From Trichosporon coremiiforme (taxonomy: Eukaryota > Basidiomycota > Tremellomycetes > Trichosporonales > Trichosporonaceae), in NCBI GenBank assembly GCA_039545355.1, contig BCJJ01000044.1, positions 1 through 64,000 of the forward strand: 64,000 bases of DNA, given 5' to 3'. Position numbers and translations under genes: made by a program. The notes below the pieces were generated by a model, which was not told the origin of the DNA, searched no databases, and worked only from the letters and a program-made list of their open reading frames with translations. Every line of letters begins with the position of its first letter. The first letter of the stretch is position 1. This document shows positions 34,733 to 45,371 of this stretch, in pieces.

Positions 34733-37355
34733 GGTTGTTCAAGAAGAAAAAGGGAGTGACGAAGTTTGAAAAGAAAGTGGGGTCGCTTTAATGAGCGGGA
34801 GGTGGTTTCGCTACAGTTGTCGAAGGGAACGTCGAGGCGAAGACCGGGACAGTAGGAGGAAGATGTTGTGGTGCGCTGAGCGGCGTCGTGTGGATGGCGA
34901 AAGTAGGTGGTGGTTGGTGGTGTAACAGAGGTCCGTGTCACGGTGCAGACGAAAGAGGCAAGGTAATCGTCAGAGCTTCGGTTCGTCTGTGTGTGTCGAT
35001 GTCGATGCTGTCGAGGCTAGTCGAACAGTCGGGGTCGGTGGTCGGGTACTTCTGTGGTCGTGAGGAGGGGGTGGATGCAGTACCAGACCGCGTCGATGTC
35101 GAATGAAGTGTGAGCGAGAGAGCAAGGAAAAAAGCGTCGCACAGCACACGGGCTTGTTGGATGAAGGAGAGTGAAGTGTGGGTGGGAGGATTGAGAATGT
35201 GGTGGTTTGAGGGAGGGGTGGGAGGGGGTTGTCGGTGGGTGTCGGGGTCGTGGGTAGGGGGAGGGCGCCGTGGCTGTAGGGTCAGCCGGAGGAAGACCCG
35301 CCAGTAAGTCACTCCAGAGTTGGAGCAGACGCTAGCGGTTGCGCGGTTGACGCGAGTGCATGATTGCTTTTCCGGAAGCTGCCATCCCGTATCGTGCACT
35401 CCATGTATGCAGCGAGCAGACGCGCTTCAGGGTCGACGGACCAGGGAACCCGGCCTCCCAACGCGGCACGCGCGCCCTAACCCTGACCAAGTGCTCGGCG
35501 GGTGTGCCCTCCACAGGCCAAAAGGGCCAAGCACGGGCCCACCACTGCGCTACTCGGGGCTCTACCATGAGTCCTCTGGTGCCATGCCCCGACGCGAAGA
35601 CCTTACCGGCACCAACCCTGAACATGCCCCTGGATTTAGGCTCGCATGGGCCTCCCGGTTCCTCTCTCGTGCTCCTCCGCCCTCACACGCTTCACCACAC
35701 TCCGACCATCGCGCTGCCCATCGCTCCTCCTCGCTCGCTCCCTCCGTGCTCCGTCGCCGTTCCGTCTCGCATTTCTCGCGTCTCGCAGTATCTCAAAGCC
35801 AGACCCAATGTCCTGACGTAAACGCCCTCGCCCGCAATCGACGAGCGAATAGCAAGCCCCTACGCTCGTTTCAGAACACAGGCGCCAATCACTTCTGGGG
35901 TACTGCGTACTCCTCTCTGTCCTGCTAGGATGATGAAAGAATGCGCGGAACCGTCGTGGCGAGAGTACGATGCACCTTAGAAACCCATGTCTTGTCGCAG
36001 AGTTGCACAACCGCACTACCGCACGGCCAGCACAATGTCGTGGTTGGAGCCCGGCGGCTTGGCTTGGTGTGCTTGGTATGCGGATATGAGCTGGCGAGCT
36101 GCGAGCTGCGAGCTGAGGAAGAGAGGGTGAGGTGACCAGGGCTCTTCTCGTTGGGTCCTATTGTCCCGCCCTACGTGCTTGCCCCTTCAGGCAACCTCGA
36201 GCCATTGGAAGCCCTCTAAGCGGCTTTGCCTCGAGGTCAGACAATTGATGCTGTTAAAGCCACGCGAGCCAACGAGAGAGTTTACCTACTGAGCGCAAAG
36301 GACGGTCTTGGGACAGTCTGAAAGGGAAGCGCAGATGCAGCAATCTCGGGCTGGAGCCTGTAAGAAGAGGTCGTGGAGACCGCCGCAGACCCAGACTTAG
36401 ACGCGTGCATGAGACTCAGAGGAGTACGCAGAATGATCGCCGCGCGCGCATGCGCGCATTAGGTTGCGACATTACGATATGCATACCCGCTGGCCCCATG
36501 GCCCCCTGCAAGACCGTGATCTGTCGCCAAGCTGGCAGCTGGTCAAGCCTGGACCCAGTGTTCGTGCCGCTGTCGAAGAGGCCGATCAGGTCGCTGGGAG
36601 CGGCACGGAAGCTCACTCTTCACTGTTCACTCTCCACTCTATAGGCGTGCTGAGCATATCAAGTGTGGAGAGCGTCACGAGCCCACAAGCCCACGAGGAC
36701 TCGCCGAGAGCATGGACAGTGAGGACGCCATAGAGCCCGTTCCGTCAGTTCGGACGTGGCGCTCGGACCACTCTCATCTCCGACTCATCCGGTCTGCGGA
36801 GGCAGCAGCTGCGATTAGAGCGAGTGACTATGGACATTAAGGCTCGATCACAATTGCTGTGCTCTCTCCACTCCGGATACCACACACGCCCGACGGCCCC
36901 GAAGCAGACTGCCATAGAGACCCGGATTCAGTCCCCCGGACCTTGCTGAGGCTGGCCGGGGTCGTTATCACAGCTGTGACCCGGTCGAACCGGTTGGAAG
37001 TCTGTGCCACATGTCATGTCAGTTGCAGCTTCGGATGACCCATGTTGACTTTCATTGCCTTGACCACATTGGACGGGGTAGGTCGTGTGCCTCGCTATCT
37101 TCTGTTTGGGCCAGGCTGCGTTTCAGCGTTGCTTATTGTCGAACATGTCTCTGTGCCTCGTGGCTTGCAACTGAGCTCCTGCAGACCTGGTCGCTCTTGA
37201 GGGCTGAGTATCACATGACGAGCTCACGTGGGAGACACGTCGCGCTCCAGGCACAACTACAACTGCTCCGTTCTCCATTCTCGAACGCGACATTCTCGCT
37301 TCGCCCGAATGCCGCTGTCGCTCGGTCCAATACAATCTGCATTCTACTCTATGAC
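34733..37355. other. 2.6-kb stretch without a recognised gene
   Basis: The first ~600 bp are the promoter and leader of the minus-strand membrane-protein gene and are purine-rich on plus. From 35.3 to 37.3 kb there are only short overlapping frames on both strands (longest about 200 codons, 35320-35928 plus, Pro/Arg/Ser-rich). None has splice-linked continuation or a known motif. A CACGTG lies near 37214. I see no RNA gene. Confidence 0.4.
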
Positions 37356-39030
37356 TTAGACGATCTCGTACTTGTCGACGGTGATGATCTTTTCCTGGCT
37401 GAGGGGCGCTTCGGATCCGTCCGCGAGGCGGGCGCTCTGGACGTCGACGCCGGCCAGGGAGCCGGAAGCGGCAAACCCGACGTTGGTCGGGAAGAAGGTG
37501 TCTGCGTCTCCGTCGCAGCGGAACTCGAGCGAGCCCGAGGGCGCGTCGGCGTCGACCGTGTCGATCGTCCACTGGAAGAAGCCGCGGTCGGCCGTCCACT
37601 GCGCATCGGCGTCCGAGACGACGGGGAGCGCACCCACCGGAATGGGGATGGAGATGACCACATTCTTCAGCGTCAGGTTCTGAGCCTCCAGCTCGTACTC
37701 GACCGCAACGTCCGACTGGCCGCCATTCGGCTGCGGCCAGACTGTCACCGTCAGCGGGACGTGGGACTCGTCCTTCGTGTTCATCCGCCACTTGAGCACG
37801 CCGAGGTTCTGGTTCACGGGGAAGCCCTGCGAGTCGTTCTTGAGCGCGATCACCTTGGGGCCGCCACCGAACTTGACAAACTTGGGGTGCTGCTTGAACT
37901 GCACGTCCGCAAAGTCGGCGGGCGCGAGCTCGAGCTTGACCTTTGAGCAGTCCGCGTCGTTCACGCGAATGTCCAGGTCTCCCTTCAGCTCGTAGTTCTC
38001 CAGTCCGCCGTCGCGGAGCATCGTAACGGACAGGTCCTCCTTGACCGTGACGTGGACACTGAGGTCAGTTAATGAAGTGGCTGCCCAACTTACGCATCCT
38101 GGTCCACCCGCTCGAGAACGTCCGCCGAGACCGCAACCGCGGGTTCCGGCTCGGGCTCCGGGATGGGCTCCGGCTCGGGCTCGTACGCCTCAGAGCCGAG
38201 GGCGGAGAGAAGGTCGGTGTTGCGGCCCTTCTTCGATCCGAGCTTCATGCCGCTGCCCTTGAACGCAGGCTTGGACGAGGCGGCCGCGGGGCTCGGCGTG
38301 CGGTACTCGGGCGTGGGCGCCTCGAACCGCGGTGTCGTCGAAACGGGGTTGTAGCCTCCTCCCATACCGCCGCCAAAGCCGCCACCGGCACCGATGCCCA
38401 TGCCTGACCGACCGGCCTGGGCGAGCCTCTGCTGCTCGCGCCGCTGCATCTCGAGCTGCTTGGCGCGGCGCTTGAGCTCCTCCTTCGCCTCGGCCTCCTT
38501 GTTGCGCGCAATGATCTCCTGGATCTTCTCCTCGTGCGACTCGCCCTCGAGCACACTCCGGACGGTGCTAAGCGTAACGTTCTCCTTGTATCCGAGCGAC
38601 ACGACCTCGTCGAACGCACACAGCAGGTCGAAGGCGTGGTGCAGAATGGCGGGCTCCGTCATCGCGGGCGTGAGGGACGAGATCAGACGCACAAGCAGCT
38701 GAAGCGTGTTGATGTCCTGCAGGATGTTGCTGCCCTTGTTCGTGATCAGGAGCACGTACAGTTCCTCGAAGGGCTGGTAGACGAATCGAACATCGTTAGT
38801 CTCGACCGTCGTGTGTTGCGAGTTGGCGGGGATGAGCTTGGGGAAGGACGCGAGCAGGCTGTCAATGCGGGCGCGGGGAATGGGCCGGAACTGCCTGCTA
38901 AGCAGGGCTGCGAACATTAGCTGTGTACACCGAACGTAGAAGCTACTCACGCTTTCCACTTCGCGTGCAGATGGAAGCGGCGAGAACGACCTGCACCGTC
39001 AGCTGGATACTTTCGCGTTTGGCTTACCAT
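37356..39030 (-). CDS. RET2: coatomer subunit delta (delta-COP, archain)
   Basis: Exons (minus): 39030-39028 (only ATG), 38990-38951, 38907-38094 and 38058-37356; introns 35-43 nt; 519 aa. Delta-COP is the medium-chain subunit of the COPI coat for Golgi-to-ER traffic. The longin-like N-terminal domain begins VVLAASICTRSGKPLLSRQF and contains EELYVLLITNKGSNILQD. A coiled, Gln/Arg-rich linker (about 165-200) and a Gly-rich hinge follow, then the mu-homology domain from about residue 285 to the end. The start-codon exon is followed at once by GTAAGC, as in NSA2. The hinge carries a Glu-Pro repeat at about residues 255-272. Confidence 0.95.
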
Positions 39031-39290
39031 GGTGCTGTGTGCCGCCTTGCTCGCCGTAGGTAGTGGTGACGAAAGTGACTTTAGTGGTCGTGAATGGACG
39101 TGGAGGGTTCGCTGATCGCGACGGCCAATGGCGTGGAAGTTTAAGGGGGTGGTCATTTAAGATTACATCACTCAGTCACCACTGTCGGGCGGCTGCAATC
39201 CGTCTGTCGCAAGCTGCTAGAGTACATCTCATGCATACATAGAAAAACATACTGCGAAGAAATTGGGTATCACGAGACGGGTTGTCTGGC

Positions 39291-40940
39291 TTAAGGAAGC
39301 TCTTGTTTTACAGGCGACAGTGATACGCGCTTCACGGGGGAGGCACTGCGCGACTTGCTCCGCGACTTGGACCGGATGCTAGTGGCAGACCCAGACCGCT
39401 TCACGGGAGCACTCTCCGATCCCACTCGTCCTCTCGAATCCGCAGACCACGCCGGCATCGATCCGGCGTTCCCTCGGTCCTCCGCTCCAGGTTCAGGCGT
39501 CTTCGGACCGCCCAACCGTAACTTGATGCCGAGCGACGACATCGGGGCTGGGGACGCGACTTCGGCTGGCGTCTGCGGCTGCTGCTGGCTGAGCTTGACG
39601 CGCAGCGGCTTCACGTCCCCGGCCGTACGAGGTGCCACTGCACCCTCCACAGACTTGACGACCTTGCGGCCCGACGGCAGCCGTCCACGTGCGCGCTCGG
39701 CACCCTTGGGGCCAGAGTCCCAAGTGGCATGGAACAGGCATTCCGTTTCGTCCTCGATCGCCTTGCCACGGGCTTTGGCGAGAGCCGCATCGTCGGCTCC
39801 ACGCACTGCCTCGCCGTAAAGAATGGGGCCTTGGTCGTTTGACTGAGGCTGAGGAGGTCGGAGGGATGTAAGGCGCTCCAGGAGAGGACGCCGCAGATAG
39901 GGTGTTCGAATCTGGTGAATGAGTGACGTGATGATACCATCCTTGTTCGGATTGACGGGCAAGAGGCGCGGAGGCAGCGACTCGTGGTGACTCGGGACAA
40001 TGGGCGACACGTGCGGGGGCGGAACGGGAACGGCCATCGTGTCGACGGGGCTGAAGACTTCGGGGTTGCCGATGGCGAGACGGAACATGTCCGCAGCTTG
40101 TCGTCGGCCGTCAGTCTGGCGGAGAGCCACGGACGGCTCCTTCTCCGTGGCAGCGTAGGTGTGCAGTAGAGACTGGAACGAGGACGTCGGTTGCGGTAGC
40201 TTGTCGACAGCGGCTTCTGGCGGATCCGTCCAGGTGTGCGTTTCCCGCAGTTGGGAGGCGTTGTAAGCGATCGGCTGCCTATACCGATCGACGATGGACT
40301 GAGGTTCAGTCGTGGTGTCGGCCATGATTGCGGCAGCTCCGGGGGCTGTCGGGAGCGAGCTCTCCGTGGGAAGAGGCGGCAGCCAGGACATATCCGGAGA
40401 GTGCGGCCGATAGGAGACGCGGGGAGCTGATTGCCCCGCCTCCATCTCGTCCACGTCCATCTTCTCATCCTCTTCTTCCTCCAATCCTTCTTCATCCGCC
40501 TCGCTCTCGCTCTCGTCGGTGTCCCCGTCCTCGTCCTGGACAGGTGCATACTGCATGTCGATTCCTTCCGTGATGTTCAACCCGTCACGAAGGTAAGCTA
40601 TTCGTCAGCCATATCACCACGGGCGCGCCTTACCTGACAAATCCTCCAACTTGCCACCGGTGAACGACACCTCCTTGTCCAAGTCTGCTGTCCATTCCTG
40701 CAGCTCAGAGACACCGCCGACGCCCATATCCTCGAGTGCATGAACAACATCGACCGCAGCGACCTTGGATCGACCAGCGAGGGCGGCCCGTTCCGTGCAT
40801 GTTGCTGCGACGACCGAGAGGTATTGTTGCAGCACGCCCGTCAGTGTGACCGACGCTGCACGCGAGGTCGACGCGAACCCGGCTTGCGCTAGGGTGTGAA
40901 GGGCAGCCAGATGCAGCACGGCCTCTGGTGACGCTGCCAT
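39291..40940 (-). CDS. BTP histone-fold protein, TFIID subunit TAF3/TAF8-like
   Basis: Two exons (minus), 40940-40634 and 40597-39291, with a 36-nt intron, encode 537 aa. Residues ~5-100 form a bromodomain-associated (BTP) histone fold: three helices with LQQYLSVVAATCTERAALAGR and VAAVDVVHALEDMGV. Such folds pair with TAF10 in TFIID/SAGA. An acidic tract (EEEEDEKMDVDEME) and a Pro-rich W-L-P-P-L-P motif follow, the latter recalling TAF8. The C-terminus is a Ser/Arg-Lys repeat tail (SIRSKSRSKSRSASPVKR). No PHD finger is present, so TAF3 and TAF8 cannot be separated. Confidence 0.8.
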
Positions 40941-41683
40941 GGCGGTCGAGTCTCCTTGTGGGAGGTGATGGTGGTCGTCAGACTAGTAGGAGATCGATGA
41001 CTTCGAGCCCGACACTTGAAACGAGAACAACATGACGCGAGGGCTGATGTTGTGGTGCCCACGTGGTGGATGCCACAGGGTCGGCGATCTCCGGCGTTAG
41101 TGCAGAAGTGCATTCTCAGGTTTGCTTCATTCAGCAATGGGGCCTATGCTGGCCAGTGGCTGGTGCGAAGGGACGGCAGGCCAAGTATGCAAAACATGGA
41201 GGAACAGCGTGACAAGGGAGGTGGGCCTTCTGGAAACACGTAGAGACGAGAAAATGTACAGATGCAAAGTTGAGAAGACGATGAAAACGGGTGCCAAAGA
41301 GGAAGTAAGAAGCCGACGTCGACGAGGCTGACCACACATAACACGGACGTTACACCTCCGGGACTCAGTCCCATGACGCATGAACAGCCAGACTCTGAAT
41401 TACCACTTTCCTAGGTGCCACAAAAGGCCTCGGAAATGCGGGAATTGATCTTTTTTGTTCCGTAGGCGGGCGGGTCAGTGGGCCCATACAAACGGTCTCG
41501 TGTGCGGGGCATTGGGCGCTGCACCAGCCCCTGCCACGCACCGTAGCCCACGCGCCAGTAACATTTCTCTGTCACTTGCGCAAATCTTACATCTCTTCAA
41601 CCTACCTTCCACCTGACAACTAAAACCAGTGCGTGTGCAGGCCACCACACACAGCGAGGACGACAATCTGACCCTCACAGAAA
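40941..41683. promoter_or_regulatory. divergent TAF-like / eIF5A intergenic region
   Basis: This is the 743 bp between two outward-facing start codons. The last ~140 bp before eIF5A are strongly pyrimidine-rich (about 41545-41680), the usual core promoter and leader style of highly expressed basidiomycete genes. No TATA box is evident and no coding sequence was seen. Confidence 0.4.
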
Positions 41684-42625
41684 ATGTCTGACGACGAGCA
41701 CCACGAGACCTTCGAGCAGGCCGGCGCCGGCGCCTCGCTCACCTACCCCATGCAGTGGTGTGTATCCGCCCCGATCGAGAATCACGGCTCCGCATCGGAA
41801 ACACATGTCTGACCTACCACAGTTCCGCTCTCCGCAAGAACGGTCACGTCGTCATCAAGGGTGAGCGCGGGCGCCTGAAAGAAGGGACGAAGAATGGAAA
41901 CTGACGTTCAGGCCGTCCCTGCAAGATCGTCGACATGTCCACCTCGAAGACCGGCAAGCACGGTCACGCCAAGGTCCACCTTGTCGCCATTGACGTGAGT
42001 GCACCGTGCACGTGTGGACGGCTCGCGTGGAACGCCCGCTGACCCGCTCAGATCTTCACCGGCAAGAAGCTCGAGGACATCTCCCCCTCGACCCACAACA
42101 TGGACGTCCCCAACGTCCGCCGCACTGAGTACCAGCTCCTTGACATTGCCGACGACTTCCTCTCGCTGATGGACTCGGACGGTGGCTCCAAGGGTGAGTT
42201 TTAGATCCCGCCACACCTCCACCGCCACCACCACCACCACTTCCACACTCTCCACCAAATCTCATTCCACCACCCCGTCACACTTCTTCATCGTTCTCAC
42301 GACTCTACTTCTCAATTTTCCTCCTTGTTTCGGGCGCTGACAGCTTGAGACGACGTCAAGAACCCCGAGAACGACGTCGGAAAGGAGATGTGAGTGCTTG
42401 AGAGTTTTCTGGGAGTCTTTTGGTCATCGGTGGGCTGAGATCGACCTTTTGGTCAAGTTCTTCGATTCCCTCCAGTCTTCCTAACTCTTCGACATACTTC
42501 TGGACATGAAATGCTTACCCAACAGCCAGCAGGCGTTCGACAACGGCAAGGACATCATGGTCACCATCCTCACCGCCATGGGCGAGGAGCAGGCCGTCTC
42601 CTGGAAGGAGGCTCCCCAGTCGTAA
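41684..42625 (+). CDS. TIF51: translation factor eIF5A (hypusine protein)
   Basis: Six exons, 41684-41757, 41823-41860, 41912-41994, 42052-42193, 42350-42389 and 42526-42625, encode 158 aa, the standard length. eIF5A relieves ribosome stalling in elongation and termination. The hypusine site is Lys53 in [12 protein letters not shown]; the N-terminal core [19 protein letters not shown] and the C-terminal OB-fold are fully conserved. Introns 4 and 5 are 156 and 136 nt, longer than average, while the first three are 51-65 nt. The acceptor of exon 5 (CTTGAG) is not a CAG but is fixed by the conserved DDVK.PE sequence. High intron density fits a highly expressed gene. Confidence 0.96.
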
Positions 42626-42746
42626 ACATCGCCTGTTTATTCGAGACGACGATGCAGACTTGATTTCGCTAGGAGAACCGTTGCGGATGGGCATGAGCTT
42701 GTCCTCTATCGGTAAGCATCGCATGTTTATTAGAGACGATGCAGAT
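42624..42746 (+). repeat. imperfect direct repeat at the eIF5A 3' end
   Basis: A ~35-bp unit containing CATCGC-TGTTTATT-GAGACGA-GATGCAGA occurs at 42624-42659, starting within the stop codon, and again with a few changes at 42713-42746. It looks like a local duplication of the 3' untranslated end. Confidence 0.6.
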
Positions 42747-43660
42747 ATCATGGCCTGGAGAAGTTTGAGCGACCCGAGCTCGAAGAAACTGGCTAGGGGT
42801 GGATTGGGGGATCAGCCACCACCACGTGATTATCCGGGCCCACCGATATCACTTACCACGGCGTAGGGTGCATCCTCGCGCTATCTCGCTTTGTCCCTGC
42901 CGAGCCCTCGCAGCTACACCAGGTACGATCGGCACGAGATCAGCCCCGATAGGATCGACAGGATATCAGGGGACCTAGGCGTCGCGACCGCTGGCCTGTG
43001 CCCACGCCTACCGCCCTGCCTGCCTTTCTCGCTAGGGGAGCGACCGGCATGCCTGACTGACCCCAACCCGCTCGCTCGTCGACCAGTGCACTTTCTCTGG
43101 ATCTAACTCATCACAACTAACTGTACTCACTCTGTCTTCCTCTACTTATCCTCCTCGACCGTTACCTCTGGGGCGGCTTCGACAACGTAATGGGTAAGTG
43201 ACACCACACAATCTGTTCTGTTTAAGTGTCCACCCCCTCCCACAATGTTCGCTACCTTCCTCGTTCCCTCTTCAGGTCGTTGACTCAACTGGAGAGAGCG
43301 TTATGAGAGGAAGACCGCCCGACCACTTCCCCCGCAAGCCACTCGCTTCTCGATTTCTCGCCACCTGCAACAGACTGCCCGCAGCGCCGGGACAAAGCAG
43401 CCCTGCGAAGCCAGCGATCATCAATTGAGGTCTATTGCCTTCCCTCCACCCTTTACAGCGCTCGCAAGTGCCCGGTGGCGAAGAATCTTCCAGCTACAAC
43501 CATGATCGTCCCCACGCCCCTGTACGAACGCGTGTCCCTGCCGAGGTCTATTAACTGATGTCTACAGCGACATGTTCACTTCAGTCCTGCAACCACGTCT
43601 GTCTTCCCAGCGCTACTGGATACCTGCACCACCTCATAACCCGGCAAATCGGTCGTCATC
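42747..43660. other. spacer between eIF5A and the finger/OTU array
   Basis: No gene is supported. The plus strand has some splice-like pieces (GTAAGT near 43192, a pyrimidine tract and TTCAG near 43272). The region 43,440-43,660 may hold an eroded start of array copy A, but no similarity to the other copies could be read before about 43,690. A CACGTG lies near 42826. Confidence 0.35.
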
Positions 43661-45371
43661 TTGAGGCAGTGGCGACTCTCCAACTCGTCTGATGCGTCCG
43701 CATGTGTGCGCTACAGAAGCTTCTCAGGAGCGAGCAGCCATCCACTCGCCGTGTCTCTGGCGGCGCATGCTCGCCACCGGCAGCCCATGCGGGTCAATGA
43801 CGATGGACGCACGAACCACACAGTGGAGCTCTGGATCGTGAACCGGTTCCGTACGAGCTGGCGGTGGTCTACGCTGCTGCACGTGCTCGGATGGGTCCAG
43901 CCCTTGCTGCAACACACGATCAACGTGCTCTCGGACCGCGGCATCTTTTAATGCCACCCTGTCGGACGAGTTCAGGTCGACGCCGGCAGCGGAGCGCATG
44001 GCAGTTCAACGGGCTGTCTAGTCTCAAGATCGCATTGCTCCGACCGACGCTGCTGAGTGAGATCGAGGCGCGTGCGACCACATTCCAGCCCAAGGAAGAG
44101 GAGCGCAGGCTCAGCGCTGTGGTGCCCTATCCAGCGACGCCTACCTGCGATGGGTGCGCCAGCGTTGTGGAGGCAGACCGAACGACGTGCCTGGCTTGCA
44201 CGCGCCATGCCAACAGCACTCGGCGGCACGACACTACTTTCGCGCGTCTGACGCGAGCGCAGGCCCAGGCGACCGCCTCTGCGCTGGTCCCCGTACCCGA
44301 GCCACCACAACGGTTCGCTCTGCCGACGCCCTTCCCCGATATGGCCCTCCTGAGCCCCACGGAGCGCTTCTGCCTCGGAGTCTCCTCACTGGACGCTGAT
44401 AGTCTGCCGCCGGTCATGGGGGACTACTCCACATCTTGCATAAATTGCGGAGACCACCTCTTCATCCGTAATGGTGGGATGGGTCGTGCCTGCACGAGCT
44501 ACAAGAGGGCCAAAGGGGAGGATCGCCCCGAGGAGCTGCACGTCATTTTCATCGGACCGTGCCGCGTCTGCGGACAGCACACGCGCCTCGCGAGTCGGCA
44601 CCTCCCCTGCCACGACTGCTGCCGGAACGAAAGGAGCTTCCAAGATCCGACCGCCCCCAAGGTCTGCGCAGCGTGCGGCAGAGGTGAGAAGCGCATCAAG
44701 ACCACGGGCTGGCTCTACGTGTATGACGGCAAGGGTGGCTTGGTCAGTCTACCCTCCTCTCGCGGAATGTGACACTGACCAGTAGCACTGCGACAGCTGC
44801 TTCCATCGCATCCATTACTACGGCCGCCCGCCCGTCCGACTTCCCGACATCCCACACGTCGATCCCGGCACGATCTGTCGTTGCGGTGAGACGATTGTCA
44901 ACTCGTCGGTCTCGATTGGGCTTGAACGGCGAGTATGTAACGCTTGCGCAGCATACGAAGGCCGCATGGGCGTTCCACGGCCGCCCCGTCAGTTCAAGAC
45001 CGCCATCACCGACTGCCCCAACTGTGGCGTCGAAATTAAGCGTGGGCGCAAAGGTCGCTGGGACGGGTACATTGCCAAGTATCTCGTCGGCAACCCACCC
45101 ATCTGCCGCACATGTAGCGGGTACGAGCGGTACCCCAAATGTACTCGCCTGCTGGACTTCATCAACCGATGGACGCTTAACAACGGCATACCACAGCTTG
45201 CGGCGTCACCTGTATGCGTCTTCGGCCCGACTTCGACGGTCCCGGTCACGCACGCTTCCGGATGGTTCCAGGCATCGACCGTCCCTTGCAGCTCCGCCAA
45301 TATCAGGAGCCAAGCGCGACCGCGATGGCGCGTCGTCGGCGCCGCCGGCTAAGCGCAGGAAGAAGGTGGCC
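43661..45371 (+). pseudogene. array copy A, N-terminal part: beta-gamma-delta modules and GATA-like fingers 1-5
   Basis: Beta is in the frame 43661-43951 (FSGASSHPLAVSLAAHARH, RTSWRWSTL) and ends at a TAA that overlaps the next ATG (TAATG). Gamma, delta (CDGC, then DRTTCLACTRH) and the first fingers are in the frame 43951-44741. A likely intron (GTCAGT ... CACTGACCAGTAG, 44742-44784) then leads to HCDSCFHRIHYYGRPPV and fingers 4 and 5 (CNACAAYEGRMGVPRP, CRTCSGYERY) up to about 45200. Another frame change occurs between about 45210 and 45310. Copy C reads through the equivalent of the beta-gamma join without a break, so at least one lesion here is probably real. Alternatively, undetected introns remain. 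Confidence 0.6.

Noticed and set aside
43864..43990. N-terminal extension beginning MVYAAARAR for copy A
   Set aside because: In this stretch the real beta module is read in another frame, so this frame is a shadow until about 43,990.
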